From contig CARQVR010000088.1 of the NCBI GenBank assembly GCA_949051815.1, positions 1 through 9,271 of the forward strand: a stretch of 9,271 nt of DNA, written 5' to 3'. The position numbers were made by a program, and so were the translations under genes. Origin of the DNA: an uncultured Lachnospiraceae bacterium. Lineage in GTDB: Bacteria; Bacillota; Clostridia; Lachnospirales; Lachnospiraceae. Every line of letters starts with the position of its first letter. Position 1 is the stretch's first letter. Below are positions 1 through 7,085 of this stretch, piece after piece. Under the pieces are notes generated by a model. It saw only the letters and a list, made by a program, of their open reading frames with translations. It made no database searches and was not told where the DNA came from.

Positions 1-131
1 TCCAACCTTTTTGAAATAGTTTTGTTGCGAATCAATCTTAATTTAGTGACATTGCTGGAAAGGCTCCTTTTTTCTTTCATAGGAAATGCCGCACCGTAAA
101 AGGAAATAAAAGGTAACAAAAAAAGAAAAAA

Positions 132-160
132 ATATATTGCATTTATTATGCAGGTATGAT
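132..160 (+). promoter_or_regulatory. Putative promoter of the ROK-led operon
   Basis: TATGAT at 155-160 matches the sigma-A -10 consensus at five of six positions. No good -35 box lies 16-18 bases upstream; that region is only A/T alternation. An A-rich tract at 116-133 could act as an UP-like element. Transcription would begin near 167, giving a leader of about 90 nt before the ATG at 260. The weak -35 makes this tentative. It is the only plausible promoter I see ahead of the first seven genes. Confidence 0.35.
138..152. promoter_or_regulatory. Inverted repeat TGCAT-N5-ATGCA, candidate operator
   Basis: A perfect 5-bp inverted repeat, TGCAT (138-142) and ATGCA (148-152), is separated by TTATT. 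It sits just upstream of the TATGAT box, between the -35 and -10 positions, where a bound protein would block RNA polymerase. The short arms mean chance occurrence in AT-rich DNA cannot be excluded. Confidence 0.3.
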
Positions 161-165
161 AGTCT

Positions 166-198
166 CTAATTAATTAGTAAGGTCACTGGACAAACTAA
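166..198. promoter_or_regulatory. Palindrome plus TTAGT...ACTAA repeat, candidate ROK operator
   Basis: CTAATTAATTAG at 166-177 is a perfect 12-bp palindrome on the expected transcription start. Overlapping it, TTAGT (174-178) and ACTAA (194-198) form the outer arms of a 25-bp interrupted inverted repeat, and the right half reads ACAAACTAA. TTAG...CTAA ends with an ACAAACTAA-like half resemble known operators of XylR-type ROK repressors in Firmicutes. The resemblance comes from memory and is not computed. The placement, overlapping the start point and just upstream of the ROK gene, fits autoregulation. Confidence 0.4.
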
Positions 199-249
199 AA
201 TGTGTAAAAGAAAAGGGAAATGTCTGAAAAAGGATTTTTCGGACGGTTT

Positions 250-254
250 GGAGG
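250..254 (+). promoter_or_regulatory. Ribosome binding site deciding the first ROK start
   Basis: GGAGG ends five bases before the ATG at 260. The upstream in-frame ATG at 200 has no such site, so 260 is the chosen start. Confidence 0.8.
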
Positions 255-259
255 AAAAC

Positions 260-1459
260 ATGGGTGTATACAGCCAGCAAACAATCAAAGCCATAAACAA
301 GAAGAACATTTATATGCTGATTAACGCAGATCCCGGCATTTCGAGGATCCAGCTTGCAAACGTCACGAATTTGAGCAAAACGACGGTATCGGCTCTGGTC
401 GATGAGCTGATCCATGAAGGGTATGTGACAGACGAAGGCAGCGTGGAGAGCAACAGGCAGGGCAGAAAACCGAACAGTCTGGTGGTGAACAGCGACGGGA
501 ACTGCTTTTTGGTAATCAACTGGCGGAAAAGAATTTTAGAAACGGCGATTGTGACCTCCTCCTTTGAGGTGGAGCATGTGAGTGAGACGGAAGTAAGGAT
601 CGGCGAAAACTATGCCGCGCAGATCGAAGAGCAGATTAAGGCATGTATAGAACAGTGCTGTGACAGAAAGAAAATATTGGGGATCTGTCTGGTGGTTCCC
701 GGCATGATAGACAGCGAGCAGGAAGAAATCATTTCCATGGTGCTTACGCTGGATGAGAAGGAGAAGGTTATTCAGGAACTGCGGGCAGGAATACAGGAAT
801 ACCCGCTGGCAGTATTCAATGATACCGCGTGTCTTGCCTATGCGGAAAACGCATTTGGTGACATGAAAGGGAGAAACTATGTATATCTGAATATGAATGA
901 AGGTGTCGGTGCGGCGCTTGTTTATGAGGGAAATATCTTAAAGGGCGCTACCGGTATGGGAACGCAGTTCGGACATTTCTCAGTGGATAAGAACGGTGAG
1001 AAATGCGTCTGCGGGAACAGGGGATGTCTGGAAAACCGCATCGGTGAGCTTGCGCTGGCAAAGATAGCCAGGGAATGTCATGCGGAGGGTGCGTTTCAGG
1101 ATCCCGCCACGATTCTGTTTAAAGATGTGGGAAAGCTGGCGGCGGAAGGAAATCAGGATGCACTCAAAATGGTAGAGGTACTGGCGGCGGATTTGAGCTA
1201 CGCGCTGGGCAATCTGATTGCCATGTTTAATCCGGAAAGCGTTGTCATCGGAGGGATGGGAAGAAAGCTGGGGGACATTTTCTTACAGGACTTGCAGGAG
1301 AATGTGAAAGCAACAGGTTTTCAACAGTTCGTCTCCAGGGTGGATATCCGCTTTACCAGATTGAAGGAGGAAGCTCTTTTGCAGGGCGCGGCCAAATACT
1401 ATATGGACATGCATTATAAATTTCTGGAAGATATGACAGATAAACTATTTCTTTATTGA
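260..1459 (+). CDS. ROK-family transcriptional regulator (repressor type)
   Basis: This 399-residue protein is the usual length for an XylR/NagC-type ROK repressor. An N-terminal winged helix-turn-helix covers about residues 15-57, with a helix-turn-helix near 27-47 (ISRIQLANVTNLSKTTVS). A GRKP motif at 68-71 links it to the sugar-kinase-like fold. The zinc site is intact: His239 in FGH, and C-x-C-G-N-R-G-C-L-E at Cys249, Cys251 and Cys256. The N-lobe motif that binds ATP phosphate in ROK kinases (DxGGT) is absent; that stretch reads LVINWRKR, so kinase activity is unlikely. The ligand pocket is unusual: the canonical NDAN reads N187-D188-T-A, and the GExGH glutamate is replaced by Gln236. 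It is the first gene of the operon, 29 bp before the next. It probably represses the locus and itself until a sugar ligand binds. The family call is firm; the ligand is unknown. Confidence 0.88.
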   Translation: MGVYSQQTIKAINKKNIYMLINADPGISRIQLANVTNLSKTTVSALVDELIHEGYVTDEGSVESNRQGRKPNSLVVNSDGNCFLVINWRKRILETAIVTSSFEVEHVSETEVRIGENYAAQIEEQIKACIEQCCDRKKILGICLVVPGMIDSEQEEIISMVLTLDEKEKVIQELRAGIQEYPLAVFNDTACLAYAENAFGDMKGRNYVYLNMNEGVGAALVYEGNILKGATGMGTQFGHFSVDKNGEKCVCGNRGCLENRIGELALAKIARECHAEGAFQDPATILFKDVGKLAAEGNQDALKMVEVLAADLSYALGNLIAMFNPESVVIGGMGRKLGDIFLQDLQENVKATGFQQFVSRVDIRFTRLKEEALLQGAAKYYMDMHYKFLEDMTDKLFLY

Positions 1460-1488
1460 GAAAATATGACAAAAGGAGGCAGGGGAAA

Positions 1489-2301
1489 ATGAAACGGATA
1501 ATCGGCGTCAATTCAAACTGTTACCATGGCTATCCGATTGAAGAGGCATTGGAAGGAATACATAAAGCAGGTTTTCGCTATGTGGAACTTACGGCAACGA
1601 AGGGGTGGACGGAGCATGTTTTTCCGACACAGTCCTTTTCGTACCTGACCGGCTTAAAAAAGAAAATGCGGGAGCTTTCCCTCATTCCTTTTGCACTGAG
1701 CGGGCATTGCAATCTGATGGATCGGGAAAGAATGAAGGACTTTGTGGAAAATATAGAGCTGGCCGGATTTTTCGGCTGTGAGTACATTGTTTCTTCCGTG
1801 GGAGAAGCCCATCTGGAGGATCAGGAGACAGCGGGCAACGAAATACTGGCGGAGAATATCAAATCGGTCATTCCCCTGCTGGAAGATGCGGACATGACCC
1901 TTGTGCTGGAAATTCACGGGGAACACAGCACCGGAAAAATCTTAAAGGAAATTGTGGATCTGATTGGTTCTGCGCATGTGCGTATCAATTACGACACGGC
2001 AAATGCTATTTTTTACGGCGGGGTAAAGCCGGAAGAGGACATGCAAAACTGCATCCATGAAATTGCCTATATGCATCTGAAAGATAAGCGGGGCGAACAG
2101 CGGGAGTGGGATTTCCCGGCGCTTGGAAAGGGTGAGGTGAACTTCCCGAAAATTTTTGAGCATTTGGAGAATAATAAAAATGCATGTCCGTTCAGCATAG
2201 AAATTGAATTTACGAAAGAAGGGACAAGAGACATCGGGGAGGTCAATCAGGCAGTTGCAGATTCCTATGCATACTTAAAGGAAAAAGGATTTGAGATATA
2301 A
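1489..2301 (+). CDS. Sugar phosphate isomerase/epimerase-like TIM-barrel protein
   Basis: This 270-residue cytoplasmic protein belongs to the AP-endonuclease-2-like (xylose isomerase-like) TIM-barrel superfamily. That group includes IolE, IolI, D-tagatose/psicose 3-epimerases, hexulose-phosphate epimerases and 3-keto-glycoside eliminases. Candidate metal ligands occur in the expected order: Glu141 (VLEIHGE), Asp169 (NYDTAN), His196 (YMHLKDK) and Glu238 or Glu240 (SIEIEF). Length is normal, and there is no signal peptide or membrane segment. I chose ATG 1489 because AGGAGG (1474-1479) lies nine bases upstream. A longer frame from a TTG at 1456 overlaps the previous stop codon and has no ribosome site. 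It lies between the regulator and the importer genes and is probably co-transcribed with both. It likely isomerises, epimerises or eliminates an imported or oxidised sugar. The exact reaction cannot be assigned from sequence alone. Confidence 0.8.
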   Translation: MKRIIGVNSNCYHGYPIEEALEGIHKAGFRYVELTATKGWTEHVFPTQSFSYLTGLKKKMRELSLIPFALSGHCNLMDRERMKDFVENIELAGFFGCEYIVSSVGEAHLEDQETAGNEILAENIKSVIPLLEDADMTLVLEIHGEHSTGKILKEIVDLIGSAHVRINYDTANAIFYGGVKPEEDMQNCIHEIAYMHLKDKRGEQREWDFPALGKGEVNFPKIFEHLENNKNACPFSIEIEFTKEGTRDIGEVNQAVADSYAYLKEKGFEI

Positions 2302-2308
2302 GGGTTCA

Positions 2309-2328
2309 AAGGACACGAAAGTGTTTTT
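2309..2328 (+). other. Small GAAA-loop hairpin in the gap before the binding-protein gene
   Basis: AAGGACAC (2309-2316) pairs with GTGTTTTT (2321-2328) around a GAAA tetraloop. The core is four Watson-Crick pairs, with two G-U pairs and two A-T pairs below. The U-rich right arm makes it weakly terminator-like. It lies in the 55-bp gap before the binding-protein gene and may be a processing or attenuation point. The stem is marginal. Confidence 0.3.
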
Positions 2329-2356
2329 GAAAATAAAGAATACAGGAGGACAAAAA

Positions 2357-3457
2357 ATGAAAAAGATGACAGCAGTATTACTCAGCGCAGCAATGGCATG
2401 TTCACTGATGGCATGCGGAGGGACAAGTGAGCCGGAAGGGCCCGCTGAAACGCCGGCAGTGACGGAGGAGACACCCGCGGCAGAAGCGGAAACCCGGACG
2501 GAGAGCGAAGAAGCGTCTGTCGCAGAGGCAGAAGAGACGCAGACGGCGGCAAAGGACAGCTACACCTTCGGATATATCGCTTATGATATGACGGACATCT
2601 GGAATGAGTACTCGGCGAGAGCGTTTGAGTATGCCGGGACACAGGCTGGCGTAAAAGTGGAGACGGTTGTGTTAGATTCCAAAAACAGTCTGGAAGAATC
2701 TGTGACTGCAATGGAATCCTTAATCCAGCAGGGCGTTGACGGCATTTCCATTTTCCCGATTTCTACAGAACAGGGCGCGCAGCTTGTAAAAATGGCGAAC
2801 GAAGCGGGGATCCCGGTTACCGTAGAAAACTTTAAGATGGACGTGGAGGATCCGGGAGACTATATCGCCAGTGTGGCCTGTGAATATGACCAGATCGGAT
2901 ATGAGGCGATCAAATATATTGCAGAAGTACATCCGAATGCAAAAGTATTCTTCTGTGCAGGACAGCAGGGTGCGGGCGTGTATGAGAAATATCAGGAAGG
3001 GGTGGACCGCGCCATAGAAGAGTTTGGAGATCAGGTGGAAATCGTGGCCACACTGCACGGCGACTGGTTAACGGACAAGGCATATAACGTGACGACGGAT
3101 CTGATCGCGTCGGGAGAAGCGTTTGATTATATCTTTGCAAACAATGGCATGATGGCACAGGGATGTTATCAGGCATTGCAGGATGCGGGGATGGAGAATA
3201 TTCCCATCGTATCTACGGGCGGATCGCCGGATGATTACAAAATGCTGCAGGACGGCATCGAGGCGGCGAACATGACGGCGCCGGTTTCCATTCAGGGCGT
3301 TCAGACATTCCAGAATTTATATGATGCCGTGGTGGAGGGCAAAACGCCGGAACAGTTTATCTCACTGCCGATTATTCCGGTATCTGCCGATAAACTGGAC
3401 GAATTTATTGCCTGGGATGATTATGAAGCGGCATATGCATTCGTAGCGGGAAAATAA
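2357..3457 (+). CDS. Sugar ABC transporter substrate-binding lipoprotein
   Basis: This 366-residue protein belongs to the periplasmic-binding-protein type 1 (ribose/galactose-binding, Peripla_BP_4) family. The N-terminus is a lipoprotein signal: MKK, a hydrophobic stretch at about 6-19, and lipobox L-M-A-C with Cys20 as the lipidated residue. Residues 21-67 are a low-complexity linker rich in Glu, Ala, Thr and Pro, which would hold the binding domain off the membrane. The folded domain begins at YTFGYIAYDMTDIWNEY (about 69) and contains a family-typical block, LIQQGVDGISIFPIS. It should deliver its ligand to the permease encoded downstream. AGGAGG (2344-2349) lies seven bases before ATG 2357. 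An upstream in-frame TTG at 2291 overlaps the preceding gene and is rejected. The ligand is probably a monosaccharide, cyclitol or similar small polyol. The class is certain; the ligand is not. Confidence 0.92.
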   Translation: MKKMTAVLLSAAMACSLMACGGTSEPEGPAETPAVTEETPAAEAETRTESEEASVAEAEETQTAAKDSYTFGYIAYDMTDIWNEYSARAFEYAGTQAGVKVETVVLDSKNSLEESVTAMESLIQQGVDGISIFPISTEQGAQLVKMANEAGIPVTVENFKMDVEDPGDYIASVACEYDQIGYEAIKYIAEVHPNAKVFFCAGQQGAGVYEKYQEGVDRAIEEFGDQVEIVATLHGDWLTDKAYNVTTDLIASGEAFDYIFANNGMMAQGCYQALQDAGMENIPIVSTGGSPDDYKMLQDGIEAANMTAPVSIQGVQTFQNLYDAVVEGKTPEQFISLPIIPVSADKLDEFIAWDDYEAAYAFVAGK

Positions 3458-3474
3458 GTGATGACACAAAAAAG

Positions 3475-3504
3475 CTGCCTCAAAGCCAGTCGGCTTTGGG
3501 GCAG
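3475..3504 (+). other. Strong intercistronic hairpin without a U-tract
   Basis: CTGCCTCAAAGCC (3475-3487) pairs over 13 positions, one of them T-G, with GGCTTTGGGGCAG (3492-3504) around the loop AGTC. Downstream on this strand comes TTCCTGCG, not a T-run, so it should not be an efficient terminator for the operon. Upstream is a run of six A, so on the opposite strand the hairpin is followed by TTTTTT and would look like a good terminator. It sits 17 bases after the binding-protein stop, in an 82-bp gap. The likely roles are 3'-end protection of the binding-protein message and partial termination, which would keep ATPase and permease levels lower. Confidence 0.75.
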
Positions 3505-3539
3505 TTCCTGCGCTATAGGAAACCGTAACAGGAGGCAGA

Positions 3540-5066
3540 ATGGTGGAGATTGATTACAACAACAATCCGATTTTAAGAATGAATCAAATCAAGAAAGAGT
3601 TTTCGGGAGTCTATGCATTGTCCGGCATTACCTTTGACTTATATCGGGGAGAAATACATTGTCTGGTGGGTGAAAACGGCGCCGGAAAGTCCACGCTGAT
3701 GAAGGTCTTAAGCGGCGCGTACCGGCCTGCTTCGGGCAGCATAGAGGTGGAAGGGAAATCCTATGAAACGCTTACGCCCAACCTTTCAAAGGAGCTGGGG
3801 ATCAACATTGTTTATCAGGAAAACGATCTGGTTGCGAGCATGAACGTGGTAGAAAACATTTATGTGGGAAATGAGAAGGTGAACCGTTTCGGGTTTGTGA
3901 AATTTAAGGAAATGCTGGAAGAAACACAAAGGCAGATTGAAGAGCTGGGGATACAGATGAATCCGCTGACTAAAATAGAAAATCTTTCTGTTTCCGATCA
4001 GCAGTTTGTAAAAATATTAAAGGCATTGTCGGTGGAACCAAAGGTTCTGATCATGGATGAGCCTACCTCCATGTTTAATGTGGAGGACGCGGCAAAAGTA
4101 CTAAAATTAACGAAGACAATATCGGAAAAAGGAATCGGTATCATTTATATTTCCCATTTCCTAAACGAAATACAGCAGATAGCAGACCGGGTGACGGTGA
4201 TACGCGACGGTGCGGTTGTCAATACGTATCAGAACAAAAACCGTGATATCCCGATAGCGACGATCACCACAGACATGGTAGGACGTCCGGTCGACACCTT
4301 TTATCAGAAGGAAAAGCAGCCGATTGGAGAAGTGCTGCTGGAGGTAAAGGATCTCCAGTTAAAGAAGGACAGTCCTAAAATCAGTTTTCAGGTGAGAAAA
4401 GGGGAAATCGTAGGATTTGCAGGAATGGTGGGCGCGGGAAGAACGGAGATTGTACGCGCGCTAACCGGGGCGGACAGTAAATATGGCGGGGAGATCAGGA
4501 TAAACGGCAGGAAAGTGGAGATCAGAAATCCCGGAGACGGTATCAGGGAAGGGTTTGCCCACATTACGGAGGACAGACAGAAGCTTGGGCTGATGCTCCA
4601 TAATTCCGTGCTTGAGAATGTCACGATCATCGGACTTCGGGATAAAATAAAGGGATTTTTTATTCAGATTAAGAAATTTCCTCCCTATGTTGAAAAATTA
4701 ATCACCGATTTGCGTGTCAAAACGCCTTCCCTTTGGACGGAGGCAGTATATTTGTCCGGTGGAAACCAGCAGAAAGTGGTTTTGGCCAAATGGCTCTTTA
4801 TCGAACAGGAAATTTATATTTTTGATGAACCGACACGGGGAATTGACATCAATGCCAAGGCAGAGTTTTATAAACAGATGTCCGGGCTGACGAAGCAGGG
4901 CAAATGCATTATCATGGTAAGCTCCGATATGCCGGAACTGATTTCCATGAGTGACAGAGTGCTTGTCATCAGGGACGGCGGGATTGACGGGGAACTGGCG
5001 GGAGAAGCCATCACGGAACAAAATATCATAAAACAGGCGTTGGGAGTGAAAAAATATGAAGAATAA
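3540..5066 (+). CDS. Sugar ABC transporter ATPase, two fused nucleotide-binding domains (CUT2 class)
   Basis: This 508-residue protein has two tandem ABC domains, the architecture of RbsA/MglA/XylG. Domain 1 has Walker A G-E-N-G-A-G-K-S-T (44-52), a signature at 149-155 (LSVSDQQ), Walker B around Asp173-Glu174 (LIMDEPTS) and the switch His in YISHF. Domain 2 has a degenerate Walker A, G-M-V-G-A-G-R-T (295-302), with Arg301 in place of lysine. It also has the signature LSGGNQQ (405-411) and Walker B Asp429-Glu430 (IFDEPTRGID). A degenerate second P-loop is normal for this class, so the first site probably hydrolyses ATP. The first signature has SD where GQ or GG is usual. GGAGG at 3531-3535 is only four bases from ATG 3540, so translation could also start at GTG 3543. 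The 3' end overlaps the permease start by 11 bp, consistent with translational coupling. The protein powers import of the ligand. Confidence 0.95.
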   Translation: MVEIDYNNNPILRMNQIKKEFSGVYALSGITFDLYRGEIHCLVGENGAGKSTLMKVLSGAYRPASGSIEVEGKSYETLTPNLSKELGINIVYQENDLVASMNVVENIYVGNEKVNRFGFVKFKEMLEETQRQIEELGIQMNPLTKIENLSVSDQQFVKILKALSVEPKVLIMDEPTSMFNVEDAAKVLKLTKTISEKGIGIIYISHFLNEIQQIADRVTVIRDGAVVNTYQNKNRDIPIATITTDMVGRPVDTFYQKEKQPIGEVLLEVKDLQLKKDSPKISFQVRKGEIVGFAGMVGAGRTEIVRALTGADSKYGGEIRINGRKVEIRNPGDGIREGFAHITEDRQKLGLMLHNSVLENVTIIGLRDKIKGFFIQIKKFPPYVEKLITDLRVKTPSLWTEAVYLSGGNQQKVVLAKWLFIEQEIYIFDEPTRGIDINAKAEFYKQMSGLTKQGKCIIMVSSDMPELISMSDRVLVIRDGGIDGELAGEAITEQNIIKQALGVKKYEE

Positions 5067-6003
5067 ACTGACCTTTTTAAAAGACCAAAGAATTTTGCTC
5101 AGTTTTGTTATTGTGGCCATTGTCGCCATTGTAGCGATGATCAATCCAAGATTTATAGCGGTGAAAAACCTGATTACTATTTTCCAGCAGATATCTGTCA
5201 TCGGTATTTTGACGATGGCCATGAGTATGCTTTTGATCAGCGGCGGCATCGACCTGTCCATCGGCAACATTATGGTGCTGTCAGGCGTGGTGATGGCACA
5301 GATCATCAGCACGAGTGGAAATGTGGCGCTGGCGGTGCTGGCAGGTATGATAACGGCTATTTTGTGCGGCGTTTTAAACGGCGTTGTCATAGCGAAAAGT
5401 AAATGTATTCCCCTCATTATCACGCTGGGCACAAGCCAGATGTTTTATGGTCTTGCGCTTACCATCTCGGGCGGCAGGATTATGAGCTTTGGAGGCGCTT
5501 TTAATGCCATTGGAAAGACTAAACTTTTTAATGTGTTTCCTGTCATGCTGTTCGTCCTTATGGCGATGGTGCTGGTATCTTATGTGATTATGAACAGAAC
5601 AAAATTTGGACGCCGTATCGTTGCCCTTGGCGGCAATGAGAAAAATGCCTTCCTGTCGGGGATTCCTGTCGTAAAATATAAAGTAATCATTTACGGAATC
5701 GCCGGATTCTTCTGCTCCGTGGCAGCGATTATTTTTTCGGCAAGAATAGACTCGATCACGGCCAATGCAGGAACCGGTTATGAGACGAATGCCCTGACTG
5801 CGGCGATTATCGGCGGCGTTACTTTTGACGGCGGAAAGGGGACCATTTCGGGCGCATTTCTGGGATGTATTTTGATGGGTGTCATCAGCAATGCCATGAA
5901 TATTTTGCAGGTGGAAACATACATCCAGACGATTATTACCGGAGCGATTATCGTGTGCGCGGTAGTGCTCAGTAATCTGAATAATATGAAGAAAAACAAA
6001 TAA
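5056..6003 (+). CDS. Sugar ABC transporter permease (RbsC-like, BPD_transp_2)
   Basis: This 315-residue, very hydrophobic protein should have roughly eight to ten membrane helices and forms the importer channel, probably as a homodimer with the fused ATPase. Family motifs include S-G-G-I-D-L-S-I-G near 62-70 and G-G-V-T-F-D-G-G-K-G-T near 253-263. Between them is a cytoplasmic loop, RIVALGGNEKNAFLSGIPV, which carries the EAA-like coupling segment of CUT2 permeases. The start ATG 5056 lies inside the end of the ATPase gene, with GGGAG (5042-5046) nine bases upstream. The protein continues to within 14 bp of the dehydrogenase gene. Only one permease gene is present, as is normal for this class. 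I see no frameshift or truncation. Confidence 0.93.
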   Translation: MKNKLTFLKDQRILLSFVIVAIVAIVAMINPRFIAVKNLITIFQQISVIGILTMAMSMLLISGGIDLSIGNIMVLSGVVMAQIISTSGNVALAVLAGMITAILCGVLNGVVIAKSKCIPLIITLGTSQMFYGLALTISGGRIMSFGGAFNAIGKTKLFNVFPVMLFVLMAMVLVSYVIMNRTKFGRRIVALGGNEKNAFLSGIPVVKYKVIIYGIAGFFCSVAAIIFSARIDSITANAGTGYETNALTAAIIGGVTFDGGKGTISGAFLGCILMGVISNAMNILQVETYIQTIITGAIIVCAVVLSNLNNMKKNK

Positions 6004-6017
6004 CAGGAGGGGTAGAC

Positions 6018-7025
6018 GTGATTAAAATAGCAATTATAGGAGCCGGATTTATGGGCAGAACCCACGCACAGATATATGCGAAAGCGCAAAATGCCGGGGT
6101 GGCTGCATTATGTGATAAAAATAAAGCGCTTGGAGAGCAGTTTGCGCAGGAATTTCAGTGCGCATATTTTGAGGAGATCGAAACGTTGCTGGAGCAGTGC
6201 GAGGCGGATGTGATCGATATCTGTGTGCCGACCTTTCTGCATGAGGAGTATGCGCTGATCGCGGCAAAACATAAAAAGCATATATTTTGTGAAAAACCGG
6301 TCACCTTCTCCGTCAAACAGCTTGACGGGATGATTCACGCCGTAAAGCAGAGCGGCAGGAAAATGTTTGTGGGTCAGGTCGTGCGTTTCTGGCCGGAGTA
6401 TGTGACGGCGAAGCAGAAATATGAAAGCGGCGAGCTTGGCGACTTAAAAGCAGTCTACGCGGCGAGATTGTCCGAGCATCCGGCCTGGAGTGAGTGGTAT
6501 AAAAAGGTGGAAAACAGCGGCGGCGGCCTGTTGGATCTGCATTTGCATGATGTGGATTATATATGCCACCTGCTCGGGAAAGCGGAATATGTATATGCAG
6601 TAGGACAAAAAAACGAGTACGGCTGCTGGAATCATGTGATGAGTGTTCTGAGCTTTCCGGGTGGAATCAGTGCGTCCGTAGAGGGCATCATCGAAATGGC
6701 AAAGGGATATCCTTTTACCATGCAGCTTCGCCTGGTTGGCGAGAAAAAGGTCTACGATTACATAATGAAAGCGGGGGCCAATCTGGAGGATGTGGGAAGC
6801 GCAAAGCGGGAGACAAGAGTCTATGAAGATGGCATTACGACAGTGCTTCCTTTGGATGAAACAGATGCCTACGAGACGGAACTGCTTCACTTCTTAAGCT
6901 GTGTGGAACAGGATCGGGAGTCTGAAATTATCTGTATGGAGGACGTCAGGAATGTGCTCTGCACCATAGAGGCGATACGGACATCCCTGGAGACAGGGGA
7001 AAAAGTGAAAGTTTCCTATGCATAG
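6018..7025 (+). CDS. Gfo/Idh/MocA-family NAD(P)-dependent oxidoreductase
   Basis: This 335-residue protein is typical in length for the family of inositol dehydrogenases, glucose-fructose oxidoreductase and 3-keto-sugar-forming dehydrogenases. The N-terminal Rossmann fold has G8-A-G-F-M-G13 for dinucleotide binding. The EKP motif is at Glu92-Lys93-Pro94. The catalytic-face motif GGGLLDLHLHDVD places Asp173 and His177 in register with the Lys/Asp/His triad known from Bacillus myo-inositol dehydrogenase. The usual DxGxH reads DLHLH, with His175 in place of glycine. The start is GTG 6018, five bases after AGGAGGGG (6005-6012). It is tightly spaced behind the permease, so it should be co-transcribed. 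It probably oxidises a ring hydroxyl of the imported compound to a keto group, or reduces a keto intermediate. Substrate and cofactor preference cannot be read from sequence. Confidence 0.9.
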   Translation: MIKIAIIGAGFMGRTHAQIYAKAQNAGVAALCDKNKALGEQFAQEFQCAYFEEIETLLEQCEADVIDICVPTFLHEEYALIAAKHKKHIFCEKPVTFSVKQLDGMIHAVKQSGRKMFVGQVVRFWPEYVTAKQKYESGELGDLKAVYAARLSEHPAWSEWYKKVENSGGGLLDLHLHDVDYICHLLGKAEYVYAVGQKNEYGCWNHVMSVLSFPGGISASVEGIIEMAKGYPFTMQLRLVGEKKVYDYIMKAGANLEDVGSAKRETRVYEDGITTVLPLDETDAYETELLHFLSCVEQDRESEIICMEDVRNVLCTIEAIRTSLETGEKVKVSYA

Positions 7026-7036
7026 TGTGAAAAGAA

Positions 7037-7075
7037 CTTCTAAAGCTTAGCAGCAGAGGCTGCTTCGTTAAGAAG
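7037..7075 (+). other. Hairpin in the gap between dehydrogenase and second TIM-barrel gene
   Basis: AGCAGC (7049-7054) pairs with GCTGCT (7059-7064) around the loop AGAG. An outer stem, CTTCT (7037-7041) with AGAAG (7071-7075), is separated from it by an internal loop. No T-run follows, so it is not a typical terminator. The outer arm touches the first G of the ribosome site at 7075-7080, so a modest effect on translation or mRNA stability is possible. Confidence 0.45.
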
Positions 7076-7085
7076 GGAGGGCATG

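Larger units (their letters stand above)
1..259. other. Non-coding leader region upstream of the first ROK gene
   Basis: I see no convincing gene here. The stretch is AT-rich, with an A-rich tract at about 116-133 ahead of a putative -10 box and several short palindromes, described separately. An in-frame ATG at 200 would extend the first ROK gene by 20 residues, but it has no Shine-Dalgarno sequence and follows directly on an operator-like repeat. A weak hairpin, GAAAG...CTTTTTTC around 58-73, might be the tail of an upstream terminator, but its stem is only about five pairs. Confidence 0.6.

Noticed and set aside
20..40. Possible CcpA (cre) site around GTTGCGAATCAATC
   Set aside because: Too many mismatches to the cre consensus to call.
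137..165. TTGCAT as a -35 box with TATGAT as -10
   Set aside because: The spacing is only 12 bases; at 17 bases the -10 would be TAGTCT, a poor match.
200..259. Upstream ATG start adding 20 residues to the first ROK protein
   Set aside because: It has no ribosome binding site and directly follows operator-like repeats; the ATG at 260 has GGAGG at ideal spacing and gives a family-typical N-terminus.
2382..2711. Minus-strand 109-codon frame opposite the lipoprotein linker
   Set aside because: The Ser/Pro/Leu-rich product is what the reverse complement of a Glu/Ala-rich linker gives; no start context.
4698..5432. Long minus-strand open frame of 244 codons across the ATPase-permease junction
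   Set aside because: It lies antisense to two well-supported family genes and shows no recognisable domain; it is a shadow of coding bias.
6563..6826. Plus-strand 87-codon frame inside the dehydrogenase gene
   Set aside because: It is out of frame within a well-supported gene and has no family resemblance.
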